Of a stretch of 64,000 bases of DNA, positions 53,229 through 62,536 are shown one piece after another. The position numbers were made by a program, and so were the translations under genes. The notes under the pieces were generated by a model. The model saw nothing but the letters and a program-made list of their open reading frames with translations. It was not told the origin of the DNA and did no database searches. Every line of letters starts with the position of its first letter. Position 1 is the first letter of the stretch. Origin of the DNA: JBGOTP01 sp963717075 (GTDB taxonomy: Bacteria; Acidobacteriota; Vicinamibacteria; Vicinamibacterales; CAVVIG01); NCBI GenBank assembly GCA_963717075.1, contig CAVQVI010000034.1, positions 434,001 to 498,000 on the forward strand, in the 5' to 3' direction.

Positions 53229-55228
53229 TCAACTGGCTTTCGTGCGCGCGATGCCGAGCCTGGCCATCCGGCTCTCGAGCGTGGTCGGCTTGAGGCCCAG
53301 ACGCTCCGCCGCGCCGCCGGATCCCCGGACGCGCCAGTTCGTGCTCGCGAGAACGGCGCGGATGTGCTCGATTTCGAGCTCGGTCAGCGTCATGGCGTTC
53401 TGGGGCATCGGCCGTTCGCCGACCCGCGGAGCCGCGACCACGAGCTGGCGGCCGGTTGACGCGATGACCGCGCGCTCGATGACGTTGCGCAGCTCGCGGA
53501 CGTTCCCCGGCCAGGGGTAGCGCTGCAGCTCGCGCAGGCTCTCCTTCGAAATCGACTCGATCGTCTTGCCGAACGATCTCGAGAACTCGTCGATGAAGCT
53601 CCACACCAGCGCGGGGATGTCCTCGATCCGTTCGCGCAGCGGCGGAATGACGACGGGGAACACGTTGAGGCGATAGAACAGATCCTCGCGAAAGGTCTTG
53701 TCGCGGACGGCGTCCTCGAGGTTGCGGTTCGTGGCCGCGATGATGCGGACGTCAACCTTGACGGGCTGCGTGCTCCCCAGGCGTTCGATCGTGCGCTCCT
53801 GAAGCACGCGGAGCAGCTTGACCTGGACGTCCATCGGCAAATCACCGATCTCGTCGAGGAACAGCGTGGACTGGTGGGCGGCTTCGAACCGGCCGATCTG
53901 GCGCGAGAGCGCGCCCGTATACGCGCCCTTCTCGCGGCCGAACAGCTCGCTCTCGATGAGGGATGCCGGAATGGCCGCGCAGCTCACGCGGATCATCGGC
54001 CGCTGATGGCGCGGACTGAGGTCGTGAATCGCTTGCGCCATCACTTCCTTGCCCGTTCCTGTTTCGCCGAGCAGCAGGACCGTGGCCGGCGTGGGCGCGA
54101 CTTGTTCGATTTGCGCGAGCACCTCTTGGATGACGGCGCTTTCGGAGACAACCGGATGCGACGTCTTCAGTATCTTCACTTCTCGGCGAAGTTCCGCATT
54201 CTCCAGCGCCACGCGATCGCGCAACCGGCGGACGTCGTCGAGTGATTTCTGCAGCGCGTTGTGGCTGGCCCGGCGCGCAAACGCCTGGCTCATGATGCCG
54301 GCAATCAGACGCAGACGTTCGATGATGGTGGGCGTCCACTCCTGCTCCCGCGTCATCGAGCCCAGCACCAGGGCGCTCAGCACCCCTTCATGTTCTGCTG
54401 GCGCCAGACGCACCAGGGCGACGGAACGGAGTCCGAGGCGACGAAACGCTTCGCGATCGGGAACAGGCAGATCGTCCACCGTGGCGAAGTAGCAGGATTC
54501 GCCGGCCCTCAGGCTGGCAGCCACGAACGGGATCGACGCAATCGGAAACGGCTCGGAAGCCCCGCACGACGGTTGAACCCCGTGCTGAAGGGGAGCGGCG
54601 CCCGTTTCGCCTGAACCCCAGCGCCACAGCCAGGCGCAATCGAGCTGCAGCGCCTCTCGGATTTGACGGACGCCGTCGACAATCGCGTCCTCGATAGCGT
54701 CCGAATCGATCGTGCCCAGCCGGGTGGCCATGTCGGCGACGAGCCGCTGGAAGCCCAGGTGCGCGTTCGTTGCCGCTCGCCAGACGAGCCTCGAGGTCGC
54801 GCCGCTCCGTGAGGTCGACCATCGACGCGATTACGTAGCGTGTCGTGTCGTCGTTGAACACGCCGAGACTGATTTCAAGCGGCACCATGACGCCGTCCTG
54901 CCGAATCGCGGCGGTGGCCCGCCCCGCGCTCATCGCGGCGCTGTGTGGGTTCTTCCAGAACTCCGTCCACTGACCGTCGCGTGCCGCGGGCACCGCTCCG
55001 GGCAGCAGCCTCGAGAGCGGCTGGCCGATCAACCCCGTGGACGGATGGTCGAAGATGACCGAGGCCTGGGCATTCACGAACAGGACCGTGCCGTCGTCGC
55101 TGGCGACGACGACACCGTGAGACGAGTCCCTCGAAGGCGCCGCGGAGAACGTCGAGCGTGCTGCCCACGCGCGGCGAGAATGGATAGGGTGGTCGGCGTC
55201 GAGCTATGTCGCGAACTGGCAACGGCAT
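53229..55228 (-). CDS. Sigma54-dependent activator, PAS-GAF-AAA+-Fis, frameshifted
   Basis: Transcription activator of the NtrC/NifA class without a receiver. An N-terminal PAS domain (QASVIFDHPSTGLIGQPLSR, VPLEISLGVFNDDTTRYVIA) is followed by a GAF domain (about 54700-54290), then AAA+ with Walker A GETGTGKE, the sigma54-contact loop as GAYTGA (consensus GAFTGA) and Walker B LFLDEIGDLP. A Fis-type helix-turn-helix ends the protein (AAERLGLKPTTLESRMARLG). Frame changes lie near 55115 and 54775. GAYTGA occurs naturally in some activators. Input is probably a small ligand, redox or energy signal via PAS/GAF. Confidence 0.88.
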
Positions 55229-55266
55229 GAAAACTGCTCCACCTGCGCTCTATTGTGACGAATGCA

Positions 55267-55304
55267 GACCGTTAGACGGTCGTAGTAGATAGAGACCGTT
55301 AGAC
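55267..55304. promoter_or_regulatory. Palindrome plus direct repeat upstream of the sigma54 activator
   Basis: GACCGT-TAG-ACGGTC is a perfect interrupted palindrome at 55267-55281. Its left part AGACCGTTAGAC (55266-55277) recurs at 55293-55304, 27 bases on. Both lie 38-76 bases upstream of the activator's start codon, a good place for an operator, perhaps for autoregulation. Not matched to any known site. Confidence 0.4.
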
Positions 55305-55357
55305 AGCCCTGACGTATCTAAGACGCCAGCTTACAGCGACACCACACTCTACTGACA

Positions 55358-55375
55358 ATACAGGAGATTCTGTAT
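55358..55375. promoter_or_regulatory. Second palindrome, ATACAG-N6-CTGTAT
   Basis: A perfect 6-base inverted repeat around a 6-base spacer, 130-147 bases upstream of the sigma54 activator start. Size and symmetry fit a dimeric regulator site such as a Fis-type or LuxR-type target. It may also be chance. The rest of 55229-55484 shows no gene. Confidence 0.3.
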
Positions 55376-55484
55376 GCCGCTCGCCGGACGCCGTGATTCC
55401 TAACTCATCCGATGCGGGCGGTTGAGGTAATCCAGGCCGCCTCACTGGACGACAACAGCGCGATTGCAGTCTGTTGACGGGACA

Positions 55485-56183
55485 CTACGGTTGGATGATG
55501 TTGTTGCGGACGGCGTAGCGCACGAGTTCGGACATCGAGTGGAACTCCAGCTTCGCCATGATTCGCGCCCGGTGCGTTTCCGCCGTTTTCGTCGTGATGC
55601 CGAGCGCCGCCGCGATCTCCTTGTTGGAACGGCCCTCCGCGAGCAACTGCAGCACCTCGCGCTCCCGTGACGTCAGACGCTCGGAAGTCCTGCGCTGAGT
55701 TCTTGCGGGACCGTCCGGCGATCCGAGGTGCACCGGCGCGCGCACGCCCTCGGAAATGAATTCGCCCTGGCTCAGTACCGCGCGCACGGCATCCGTAAGC
55801 GTCCGCCCTGCGTCGGCTTTGAGCACGTAGCCGCTCGCCCCCGCCTCGATGGCCTCCTGCACCACGTGATCGGCATCGTGTACGGTGACGATCAGCACGG
55901 CCACGGGCAGGCTGCTTCGAACCCGGCGCGTGACCTCCACGCCGTTCATCTCGGGCAGCGAGAGGTCGAGGATCATGATGTCGGGTTTTAGCTCGAAGGC
56001 CAGGTCGAGCGCCTGCCGCCCGGTCGTCGCTTCGCCGCACACCACCCAGTTCGGCTCGCGGTGGAGGATTGTGCGCATGCCCTGCCGCACAAGCTCGTGG
56101 TCGTCGGCGATCAGAATTCGCACGGGCGTGGTCACACCCTTATTCTCTTCCCGCCACTGCCCTCCCGTCTCGAACTCAGGCAT
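55485..56183 (-). CDS. LuxR/NarL-type response regulator
   Basis: Intact, 232 codons from the first ATG; a GTG at 56135 (VTTPVRILIADDHELV) preceded by AAGG is a more likely start. Receiver: IADDHELVRQGM, phospho-Asp in IMILDLSLPEMNG, TVHDADHVVQEAIEAG, Lys in YVLKADAG. LuxR-type HTH: LTSREREVLQLLAEGRSNKE and TTKTAETHRARIMAKL. It is the natural DNA-binding partner for HisKA_3 kinases and so could serve one or both kinases at 49.3-53.2 kb, although it is on the other strand. Confidence 0.9.
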   Translation of the reverse strand: MPEFETGGQWREENKGVTTPVRILIADDHELVRQGMRTILHREPNWVVCGEATTGRQALDLAFELKPDIMILDLSLPEMNGVEVTRRVRSSLPVAVLIVTVHDADHVVQEAIEAGASGYVLKADAGRTLTDAVRAVLSQGEFISEGVRAPVHLGSPDGPARTQRRTSERLTSREREVLQLLAEGRSNKEIAAALGITTKTAETHRARIMAKLEFHSMSELVRYAVRNNIIQP

Positions 56184-56747
56184 AGACGCTTATGTTAGTC
56201 ACATGCAGTAACATCTGCACTACGTTCTGGCGCTTTCCGCAAGAAAAACGTGTAAGATTCGGTTTCTTGGACTCGGTCGCCTCTGCGGTATCGTGCGACG
56301 ATCAACGTCTCCCTCTCCCGATATTAGGTCGGTCCTCCCCGATATGTCGGACACCTCCTTGGCACCTTTGGTGCTCCGCCGGAAGCGACGGTTGCCAATT
56401 GACGCGACCATCGACTTCGGCATCGACTTCGGCGGAGGTGTCACCTTCGGTCATGAGCAGCCCCAGCGTTATACTCGTGCTGACCGCGACGTCGAGGCGA
56501 CCGAGCAGGCGAGATGCAATGTGAGGGTAAAGCAAGCAAGCCCCAACTGCGAAGTCGTCGACACTCCGGCGGCGTCAAGCGGTTCGACGCGCTGAAGATC
56601 GGCGACAGGATCCTGTCGCTCGACGCGCGACCCAGGAAGGGGCGTGATGCGCAGCGCGTTCGCCGTGAGCCTCCCCGGCGCCCAGCCAGGCGATGATCGC
56701 ACCATGCCGGCCTCACCCGACGGCCTGCTGGCATGGAGTGAACGCTC
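56184..56747. other. Long intergenic region without a confident gene
   Basis: About 560 bases between divergent genes. A 12-base tandem repeat (CATCGACTTCGG twice, about 56409-56432) is present. A short frame near 56565-56640 reads VKRFDALKIGDRI, which resembles a motif of small envelope proteins (KRFDALKxGD) and may be the relic of such a gene; no intact frame surrounds it. Promoters for both flanking genes are expected here but none was identified. Confidence 0.35.
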
Positions 56748-57587
56748 GTGAAGCGAATGCTCGCACCGGTTGTCATCGCTGTGACAGCGTGCGCGCTCAG
56801 CCCGCGCTCCGGGTTCGCGCAGGCGCAGCGTGGGCCGCTCTCCATCGAGACAGCGGCCAGCGTGGCGTTTGAGGGCCCGCACGGGACGGCGGCGTCGAAC
56901 ATCGCAGTGCCGTCGAGCGTGGCGTCGACCGAACCAGGATGGGCGACACGTCTCCTGGGCGATGTCGGTGGCGACTACGTGCACTTTTTCTCGAAAGAGA
57001 ACGCCGTATGGCTCAGCGTCGGCGGGGGCGCCGCGCTCGGCGTACACCCGGCTGACGACGACTTGTCCGAGTGGGCGCAGGACGAGAATCCCTCGTTGAC
57101 CGGCGGCGCGACCTACGGGTTGGGGCTGGTACAGCTTCCCGTCGCGATCGGCGTGTGGGCCATGGGTGCGGCGGCAGAAAGTGGACGCGTTGCGGACACG
57201 GGGCGCGACCTCCTACGGGCGCAGATTTCCGTCGTCAGCTGGACGTACGCCATCAAGGTCGCGAGCCAGCGCATGCGCCCGAACGGCAGGGATTCGCGAT
57301 CGTTTCCATCCGGCCATGCGTCGACAACCTTCGCGACGGCGATGGTGCTGCAGGAGCACGCCGGCTGGAAGCTCGGCGTCCCGGCATTCGCGGCGGCGGC
57401 CTACACGGCCGCGTCACGCGTGGCCGACAACCAGCACTGGGTCAGCGACGTTGTGTTCGGCGCCTTCCTCGGGCTAGCATCCGGGCGGACCGTCACAATT
57501 CAGTACCGTAACAGGCGCCTCTCGCTGGCGCCGCTCGCGGTCTCTGGCGGAGGCGGTGTTCTCGTCACGGTGTTGAGGTCGCCATGA
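56748..57587 (+). CDS. PAP2-family phosphatase, exported
   Basis: 279 residues, intact, GTG start. Signal peptide to about residue 25 (RSGFAQAQ), then a domain with few clear helices and the three PAP2 phosphatase motifs: KVASQRMRP (KX6RP), SFPSGHAS, and SRVADNQHWVSD (SRX5HX3D). It should hydrolyse a lipid or polyprenyl phosphate on the outer side of the membrane, for example undecaprenyl pyrophosphate or phosphatidic acid. Substrate not deducible. Confidence 0.88.
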   Translation: MKRMLAPVVIAVTACALSPRSGFAQAQRGPLSIETAASVAFEGPHGTAASNIAVPSSVASTEPGWATRLLGDVGGDYVHFFSKENAVWLSVGGGAALGVHPADDDLSEWAQDENPSLTGGATYGLGLVQLPVAIGVWAMGAAAESGRVADTGRDLLRAQISVVSWTYAIKVASQRMRPNGRDSRSFPSGHASTTFATAMVLQEHAGWKLGVPAFAAAAYTAASRVADNQHWVSDVVFGAFLGLASGRTVTIQYRNRRLSLAPLAVSGGGGVLVTVLRSP

Positions 57588-57614
57588 AGTGCTCGGTGGG
57601 AGTAGTCATGCACC

Positions 57615-57746
57615 GTGAGTGGGTGTGCGGCCGTCAACGTCGCGTTCGCGTGCGGCTGGCTTGCCGCCGCGTGTGGACTCGGAGCCGGCTGCACGACCGG
57701 GCCCACCGAACCGGGAAGACGGAGCTGTGACCTCGCTGGAGCATAG
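57615..57746 (+). CDS. Candidate small lipoprotein
   Basis: 43-codon frame from GTG to TAG, ending three bases before the PP2C start. It has a hydrophobic Cys-rich N-terminal stretch and a lipobox-like LGAGC followed by a short Thr/Pro/Gly tail. No strong ribosome site is seen. It could be a small lipoprotein cotranscribed with the phosphatases or a chance frame. Confidence 0.25.
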   Translation: MSGCAAVNVAFACGWLAAACGLGAGCTTGPTEPGRRSCDLAGA

Positions 57747-57749
57747 CGA

Positions 57750-58693
57750 TGAGTGGACCTGACAAAGACAACGAAGACAACGAAGACAACGGCGTCGATC
57801 AACCGCACGTCCCGCCAGCACTCGGATCCGATGAGTTTCCTCCGCGATCCTCGGTCGTTCAGGTCGTCTTCGGGGCGCAATCGCGTCGCGGACGATCACG
57901 ACCGGTGAACGAGGACCACTATCTGGTTCTGCGCCTCGGCCGGCATCAGGAAACGCTCCTGACGAGCCTTCCCGACGAGTTGATTGCCGCGCGCTTCGAC
58001 GAGTACGGGTACGCGATGGTCGTCGCTGATGGCATGGGCGGCACCGGCACCGGCGAAGCCGCCAGTCATCTCGCCATTGCCACGCTCGTGCATCTGGTTC
58101 GTCATTTCGGGAAGTGGAACCTCCGCGTCGACGATGCGATTGCTCGGGAGATCATGGCACGGGCCGAGCGGTTCTACCGGCATGTCGACAGCACCCTGGT
58201 CCACGAGCGTCGCAGCGGGTCGGTGCACCCGAACCAGACCACGATGACCGCGACCTTCGGGGCGGGCCACGACCTCTTCTTCGCCCACGTCGGCCACTCG
58301 CGGGCCTATCTGCTGCGCAACGGAGAGCTCATGCGGCTGACACGCGACCACACCATCGGCCGCCACCAGACGACCACGGTGGCGACGGCGCCACTCGCGG
58401 ACGTGACCGCGTCGGCGCGCGACCTCACACACGTCCTCACCGACACGATCGGGATGAAGGGGTCGTTCGGGCCGACGATTGACATCGAGCGATTTCGGCT
58501 CTCCGACAACGACCGTGTGCTGGTGTGCACCAACGGCCTCACCGACATGGTCGACGAGGAACGGATTGCGGAAATCCTTGCAACGGAGCAGTCACCGGAC
58601 GAGCAGTGTCGGTCGCTCGTCGATCTGGCGATGGACGCTGGCGGCGACGACGACGCGACCGCGCTCGTCGCGCGGTATCGTATCCCCTGGTAG
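57750..58693 (+). CDS. PP2C-type (PPM) protein serine/threonine phosphatase
   Basis: 314 residues, intact. After a short acidic N-terminal repeat (KDNEDNEDNG), the metal-dependent phosphatase motifs appear in order: RGRSRPVNEDHYLV, VVADGMGGTGTGEAAS, FAHVGHSRAYLLRNGEL, and GDDDATALVARY at the end. Soluble, cytoplasmic. It likely reverses Ser/Thr phosphorylation by a kinase encoded elsewhere; none is in the window. Its ribosome site GGAG lies within the preceding candidate lipoprotein frame. Confidence 0.93.
57762..57790 (+). repeat. Short tandem repeat in PP2C N-terminus
   Basis: GACAAAGACAACGAAGACAA pattern: a 9-base unit (GACAACGAA) repeated about three times, encoding DNEDNEDN. Such a tract is prone to in-frame length change and may vary between strains. 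Confidence 0.6.
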
Positions 58694-58899
58694 GTGAACG
58701 GCACCGTGGCGAGCAACGAAGCTGCAGGCGATTGACGACCGAGCGCTTCTCGCCGTCGGCACGAATCGGCGTCGGCATCGTCGGCGGCGTGGCGCTGGGG
58801 TTGTTCGGGGCGAGCGGACGTCGGCACTCCAGATCGCCGCCGGCGGCTACATCCAGCTCCTGCAGGAGCGGCCCGGCGAAAATGAAATGGCACGATCGT

Positions 58900-59721
58900 T
58901 CAGTGTGTCATGCCATATATCAGGTAGTTGACGCCCAGCTTGTAGGCCTCGTTGGTGTCGTCCACCGGTCTCAGTCCTCGCCCGGACCATTCCCAGAATT
59001 GCGAGATGTCGGTGTTGTAGTTGATGATCATCAACAGGCGCTTGCGCGGATCGTTATCCTCGTACACGCCTCGAAAGACGGGTTTTCCAGCGTTGTAGGC
59101 CTGCGGGAAGTTGTCGAGAAACCTGATCTCGAAGAACGAATGAAAGATCGGATGCGACGGGCTCATGTCGAAGAAGCGCGCTCCGGGCAGCACCCGCTCC
59201 ACGTTCGCTGCGAATGGACCCCAGCCTCCGCCGGGGATGCCCCGCCATCCTTCGACCTTGAAGTCGTCCACGATCAGGAACCCCCCCTTGTGCAGGTAGC
59301 GTCGAAGTCCGGCGACTTCGGCGTCCGTCATCGTCCAGAAGCCCACTTCGATGATGTACGCGACGGGATACCTGAACAACTCGCGGTCATCGAGCGTGAC
59401 GACGTTGATGTCGTCGGCATGAACATCGAGAAGGCAGATGTCCTTCATGATGTGCATCAGGTTCTGCTCCGCAAGCGGATAGCCGTGCACCCACGACGGA
59501 CCCGCCCAGAACCCCGTTCGTGACGACTGGTAACGGATTCGGACAAACGTGAAGCGGCCGTCGTACGGAATGTTGCGAATCGTCTGGTTCCAGCCGTAGA
59601 AGCGGCGCTGCGCGATCGTCACCACCGACATCGCGCAGCAGAGCGCAGCGATCGTCAACCACGTTCGCAACCGGGTTGGATGAAAGCAAGTCACAGATCG
59701 GCCGTTGGTCGAGCATAACAT
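58900..59721 (-). CDS. DUF4159-domain protein, exported
   Basis: 273 codons, intact. Signal peptide or anchor about residues 17-37 (TWLTIAALCCAMSVVTIAQ). The DUF4159 core is recognised by FTFVRIRYQS, NLMHIMKDI, GFLIVDDFKVEGWRGIPGG, FFDMSPSHPIFHSFFEI and GVNYLIYGMTH at the C-terminus. The fold is glutamine-amidotransferase-like but function is unknown; the domain is common near MoxR/DUF58 systems, which are not in this window. It converges on the PP2C gene and is divergent from the phosphodiesterase gene. Confidence 0.8.
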   Translation of the reverse strand: MLCSTNGRSVTCFHPTRLRTWLTIAALCCAMSVVTIAQRRFYGWNQTIRNIPYDGRFTFVRIRYQSSRTGFWAGPSWVHGYPLAEQNLMHIMKDICLLDVHADDINVVTLDDRELFRYPVAYIIEVGFWTMTDAEVAGLRRYLHKGGFLIVDDFKVEGWRGIPGGGWGPFAANVERVLPGARFFDMSPSHPIFHSFFEIRFLDNFPQAYNAGKPVFRGVYEDNDPRKRLLMIINYNTDISQFWEWSGRGLRPVDDTNEAYKLGVNYLIYGMTH

Positions 59722-59750
59722 TCAAGACGGTCTGGTGAGGATCGAAGGTT

Positions 59751-60404
59751 GTGAGCAAATTGGAAACGTACAGGCTCTTCATCGCCATTTCGCTGCCAGA
59801 GCACGTCAAGGAGGAGATCGAAAGAGCTCAGGAAGAACTGCGGGGCGCGTTGTCAGGGGATGGCATTCGCTGGATCAAGCGCGTCCAGTTGCATCTCACG
59901 CTGAAGTTTCTCGGCGACGTGGAGCCGAGGTGTATCGATGCTTTGACAAATTCCCTGGCCTTGGCCTGCGAGGGATTCGGCGTCCTTCCACTACGTGCCG
60001 GAAGGATCGGCGTCTTTCCCGACCTCCGCCGTCCACGGCTGATCTGGGTCGGAGTGGATGATGCCCGGGAACGGCTGGCTTTGCTGCAGCATTTGGTGGA
60101 AACTGCCGTGGCCGGGGTCACGAGCCGAACGCCGGAAGGCACGTTCACCGGACATGTGACGGTCGGACGCTGCAAGGCGATCAAGCGCCCGCAGATTAAC
60201 CTGCTGACGAGGCTGGCGAAGGCCATGGAGGACAGGCAATTCGGCGAATGGACGACGGACACCGTCGACCTCGTCCGAAGCGAACTGGGGTCAGGCGGCT
60301 CGCGGTACACGACGCTGTCCGCAGTTCCGCTTCGTGCGTTGCGCGAGCCGTCGCGCGGCGCAGAGGAAGGCTTGCAGCGTGCCGAACGCGTTCGATCGGA
60401 TTGA
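59751..60404 (+). CDS. thpR: RNA 2',3'-cyclic phosphodiesterase (2H family)
   Basis: 217 residues, intact, GTG start. The two catalytic HxTx motifs are HLTLKFLGDV (about residue 48) and HVTVGRCKAI (about residue 128), with RLFIAISLPEHVKEEI at the N-terminus. It opens 2',3'-cyclic phosphates at RNA ends and in older work was called 2'-5' RNA ligase. Cytoplasmic, single gene. The Arg-rich last 20 residues extend slightly past the usual end. Confidence 0.92.
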   Translation: MSKLETYRLFIAISLPEHVKEEIERAQEELRGALSGDGIRWIKRVQLHLTLKFLGDVEPRCIDALTNSLALACEGFGVLPLRAGRIGVFPDLRRPRLIWVGVDDARERLALLQHLVETAVAGVTSRTPEGTFTGHVTVGRCKAIKRPQINLLTRLAKAMEDRQFGEWTTDTVDLVRSELGSGGSRYTTLSAVPLRALREPSRGAEEGLQRAERVRSD

Positions 60405-60532
60405 AGGGGCCCGCTCGTACCCGGGCCCTCCCAATTGCATGAAGCCGCTTCAGAAGGAGTACCATGTCGGCGGATGTCACGGCTGTCGGACGCCGAATTG
60501 TCGTTCCGAACATCGGGTCAAGGAGTAGCGCG

Positions 60533-60868
60533 ATGTCAAAGCACGAAGCGACACGAGGCCAACTTGAAAACCAGCTGGCTCGTCTGTTGGAACGGGTTGG
60601 TAACATTGAGGGCGACCTGAGGCGCGCCCACGATCGCGACTGGCAGGAGCAGGCGATCGAGCTGGAGAACGACGAGGTGCTGAAGGGACTCGACGACATG
60701 ACCCTTGGCGAAGTCCGTCGCCTTCGTGCGGCCCTGGGACGGATTGCCAACGGAACGTACGGTATCTGCGCGACGTGCGGCCGGACCATCAGCCAGGAGC
60801 GCCTGGCGGCCCTGCCGAGCGCCCTCACTTGCCTGACCTGCTCGCCAGAGCGACGGGAACATGCCTGA
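60533..60868 (+). CDS. TraR/DksA-family zinc-finger protein
   Basis: 111 residues from ATG at 60533, which has AAGGAG eight bases upstream; an in-frame ATG at 60464 also has AAGGAG and would add 23 residues. A coiled-coil N-terminal half (QLENQLARLLERVGNIEGDL) is followed by a C4 zinc finger (CATC...CLTC). Small DksA-like proteins bind the RNA polymerase secondary channel and modulate transcription under stress. The DksA acidic tip is not obvious. Lone gene. Confidence 0.82.
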   Translation: MSKHEATRGQLENQLARLLERVGNIEGDLRRAHDRDWQEQAIELENDEVLKGLDDMTLGEVRRLRAALGRIANGTYGICATCGRTISQERLAALPSALTCLTCSPERREHA

Positions 60869-61058
60869 TCTCGCCGAGGCCGGCCAACCTCAACCACCCC
60901 GCGGAAGAGCGGAGGTGAGCAGAGGAGGGTGCAGATGTCTGTTGCCAACCGCGCGAGCGTGGCGTAGTCTACCCGTTCTGAGGCGCCGGTGCCCAAATTG
61001 CCCGGATGAAGAAACGGCGCATGCCGGATACTGAGCGTCGGCTGCAAAGGAGGGAAGC

Positions 61059-61310
61059 ATGTTCGGTTTCATCGGCTGGATCGTCTTCGGACTGATCGTT
61101 GGCGTGCTTGCCAAGTTCCTCATGCCCGGTAAGGACCCAGGGGGCATCGTCGTGACGAGTCTTGTTGGCATCGTGGGCGCGATGGTCGGCGGCTTCCTCG
61201 GACAAGTGGTCGGGCTGTACTCCCCCGGACAGCCCGCCGGCCTCGTGATGTCGGTGATCGGCGCCGTGGTACTACTCTTCGGCTACCGCAAGCTCGTCGC
61301 GGCGGGATAA
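61059..61310 (+). CDS. GlsB/YeaQ/YmgE-family small membrane protein
   Basis: 83 residues, intact, strong ribosome site (AAAGGAGG). Three predicted helices rich in Gly: GWIVFGLIVGVLAKFLMPG, IVVTSLVGIVGAMVGGFLG and LVMSVIGAVVLLFGYRKLV, with the conserved MPGKDPGG turn. The family is general-stress-induced and formerly called transglycosylase-associated. Molecular role unknown. Likely stress-regulated; followed 38 bases later by a LysM gene. Confidence 0.9.
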   Translation: MFGFIGWIVFGLIVGVLAKFLMPGKDPGGIVVTSLVGIVGAMVGGFLGQVVGLYSPGQPAGLVMSVIGAVVLLFGYRKLVAAG

Positions 61311-61348
61311 CCGGCCGCGCATTCGCTGGTCGACCATGGAGATGCGTC

Positions 61349-61726
<378 letters not shown>

Positions 61727-61749
61727 AGGCCCGGCCGACCGCGCCTCGT

Positions 61750-62322
61750 TCACCGAGAGCCGGGAGTCGGCGAACGAAACAGGCGTCGAACGGCCTTATA
61801 GACGATCCACGCGAACGCGATCGCCAGCACGACCGCGACGATGGGTAGCGCGACAGCCAGCAGCGCGAGGCCAACTGCGCCGCCAGCCTCTCCTGTGGCG
61901 ACAAGCGCGTTGGCGAGGCCTCCCGTGGCCGCGGTCGAGCCGGCTCGCAACGCAACCGTTGAGCCCTGGACGATTGCCGCGATGCCGCCGCCGCCGACCA
62001 CCACGGCGGTCCACTTGATGAGCGGCGGCAGGTCGGCCATGACGGACGCGCTGAGGATCATGCCAGCGACAATGGACGCGGGAGACGCAGCGACGTCGAG
62101 CAAGTGGTCCAATACGGGAATGTAGTACGCGACGACTTCGATGAGCGTGGCCGAGCCGAACGCGACGAGTGCGGCATCGCTGGCGATCCAGTCAAATCCG
62201 GCCGACAGCGGGACGTAGCCGACGCGCGCCGCCAGCGAAAGTACGAACAGCGGCACGAAGACGCGGAACCCGGCCGCCGCCGCGAGCCCCAATCCGAGCG
62301 CCAGGCTGATGAGCGTGTCCAT
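61750..62322 (-). CDS. DUF4126 membrane protein
   Basis: 190 residues from ATG at 62322, chosen because AAGGA lies just upstream and the helix MDTLISLALGLGLAAAAGFR follows at once. About five helices with Gly/Ala runs, AAARVGYVPLSAGFDW-type loop, IEVVAYYIPVLDHLLD and a basic C-terminal end (AVRRLFRSP). DUF4126 function is unknown. It converges on the LysM gene 23 bases away. Confidence 0.82.
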   Translation of the reverse strand: MDTLISLALGLGLAAAAGFRVFVPLFVLSLAARVGYVPLSAGFDWIASDAALVAFGSATLIEVVAYYIPVLDHLLDVAASPASIVAGMILSASVMADLPPLIKWTAVVVGGGGIAAIVQGSTVALRAGSTAATGGLANALVATGEAGGAVGLALLAVALPIVAVVLAIAFAWIVYKAVRRLFRSPTPGSR

Positions 62323-62424
62323 GCTGTCCTTGCGTGTCTGTGAGCCCCGGCAGTCAGCGTTCAACTAGCGTCAGCGCCGACAACGGCTGGCCTCGGGTGG
62401 ACGGACCTCCAGCCTGGCAAGGCG

Positions 62425-62512
62425 CGTCAAGAGCGTCAAGTGATTTCTATCGAGCCGCGTCGCCTGACGTCGAAAGCACTCGCGCTCAAAGGTTTTCGCG
62501 ACACTCTTGACG
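62425..62512. repeat. Separated 12-base inverted repeat
   Basis: CGTCAAGAGCGT at 62425-62436 and ACACTCTTGACG at 62501-62512 pair with one mismatch across a 64-base gap, in the region between the DUF4126 gene start and the end of the outer-membrane barrel gene. The gap is too long for a simple terminator. Nothing else is seen in 62323-62536. Confidence 0.35.
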
Positions 62513-62536
62513 GGAGGTTGACGGTCGCGACCCGCC

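Noticed and set aside
62425..62512. Rho-independent terminator
   Set aside because: The inverted repeat arms are separated by 64 bases and no T-run follows.
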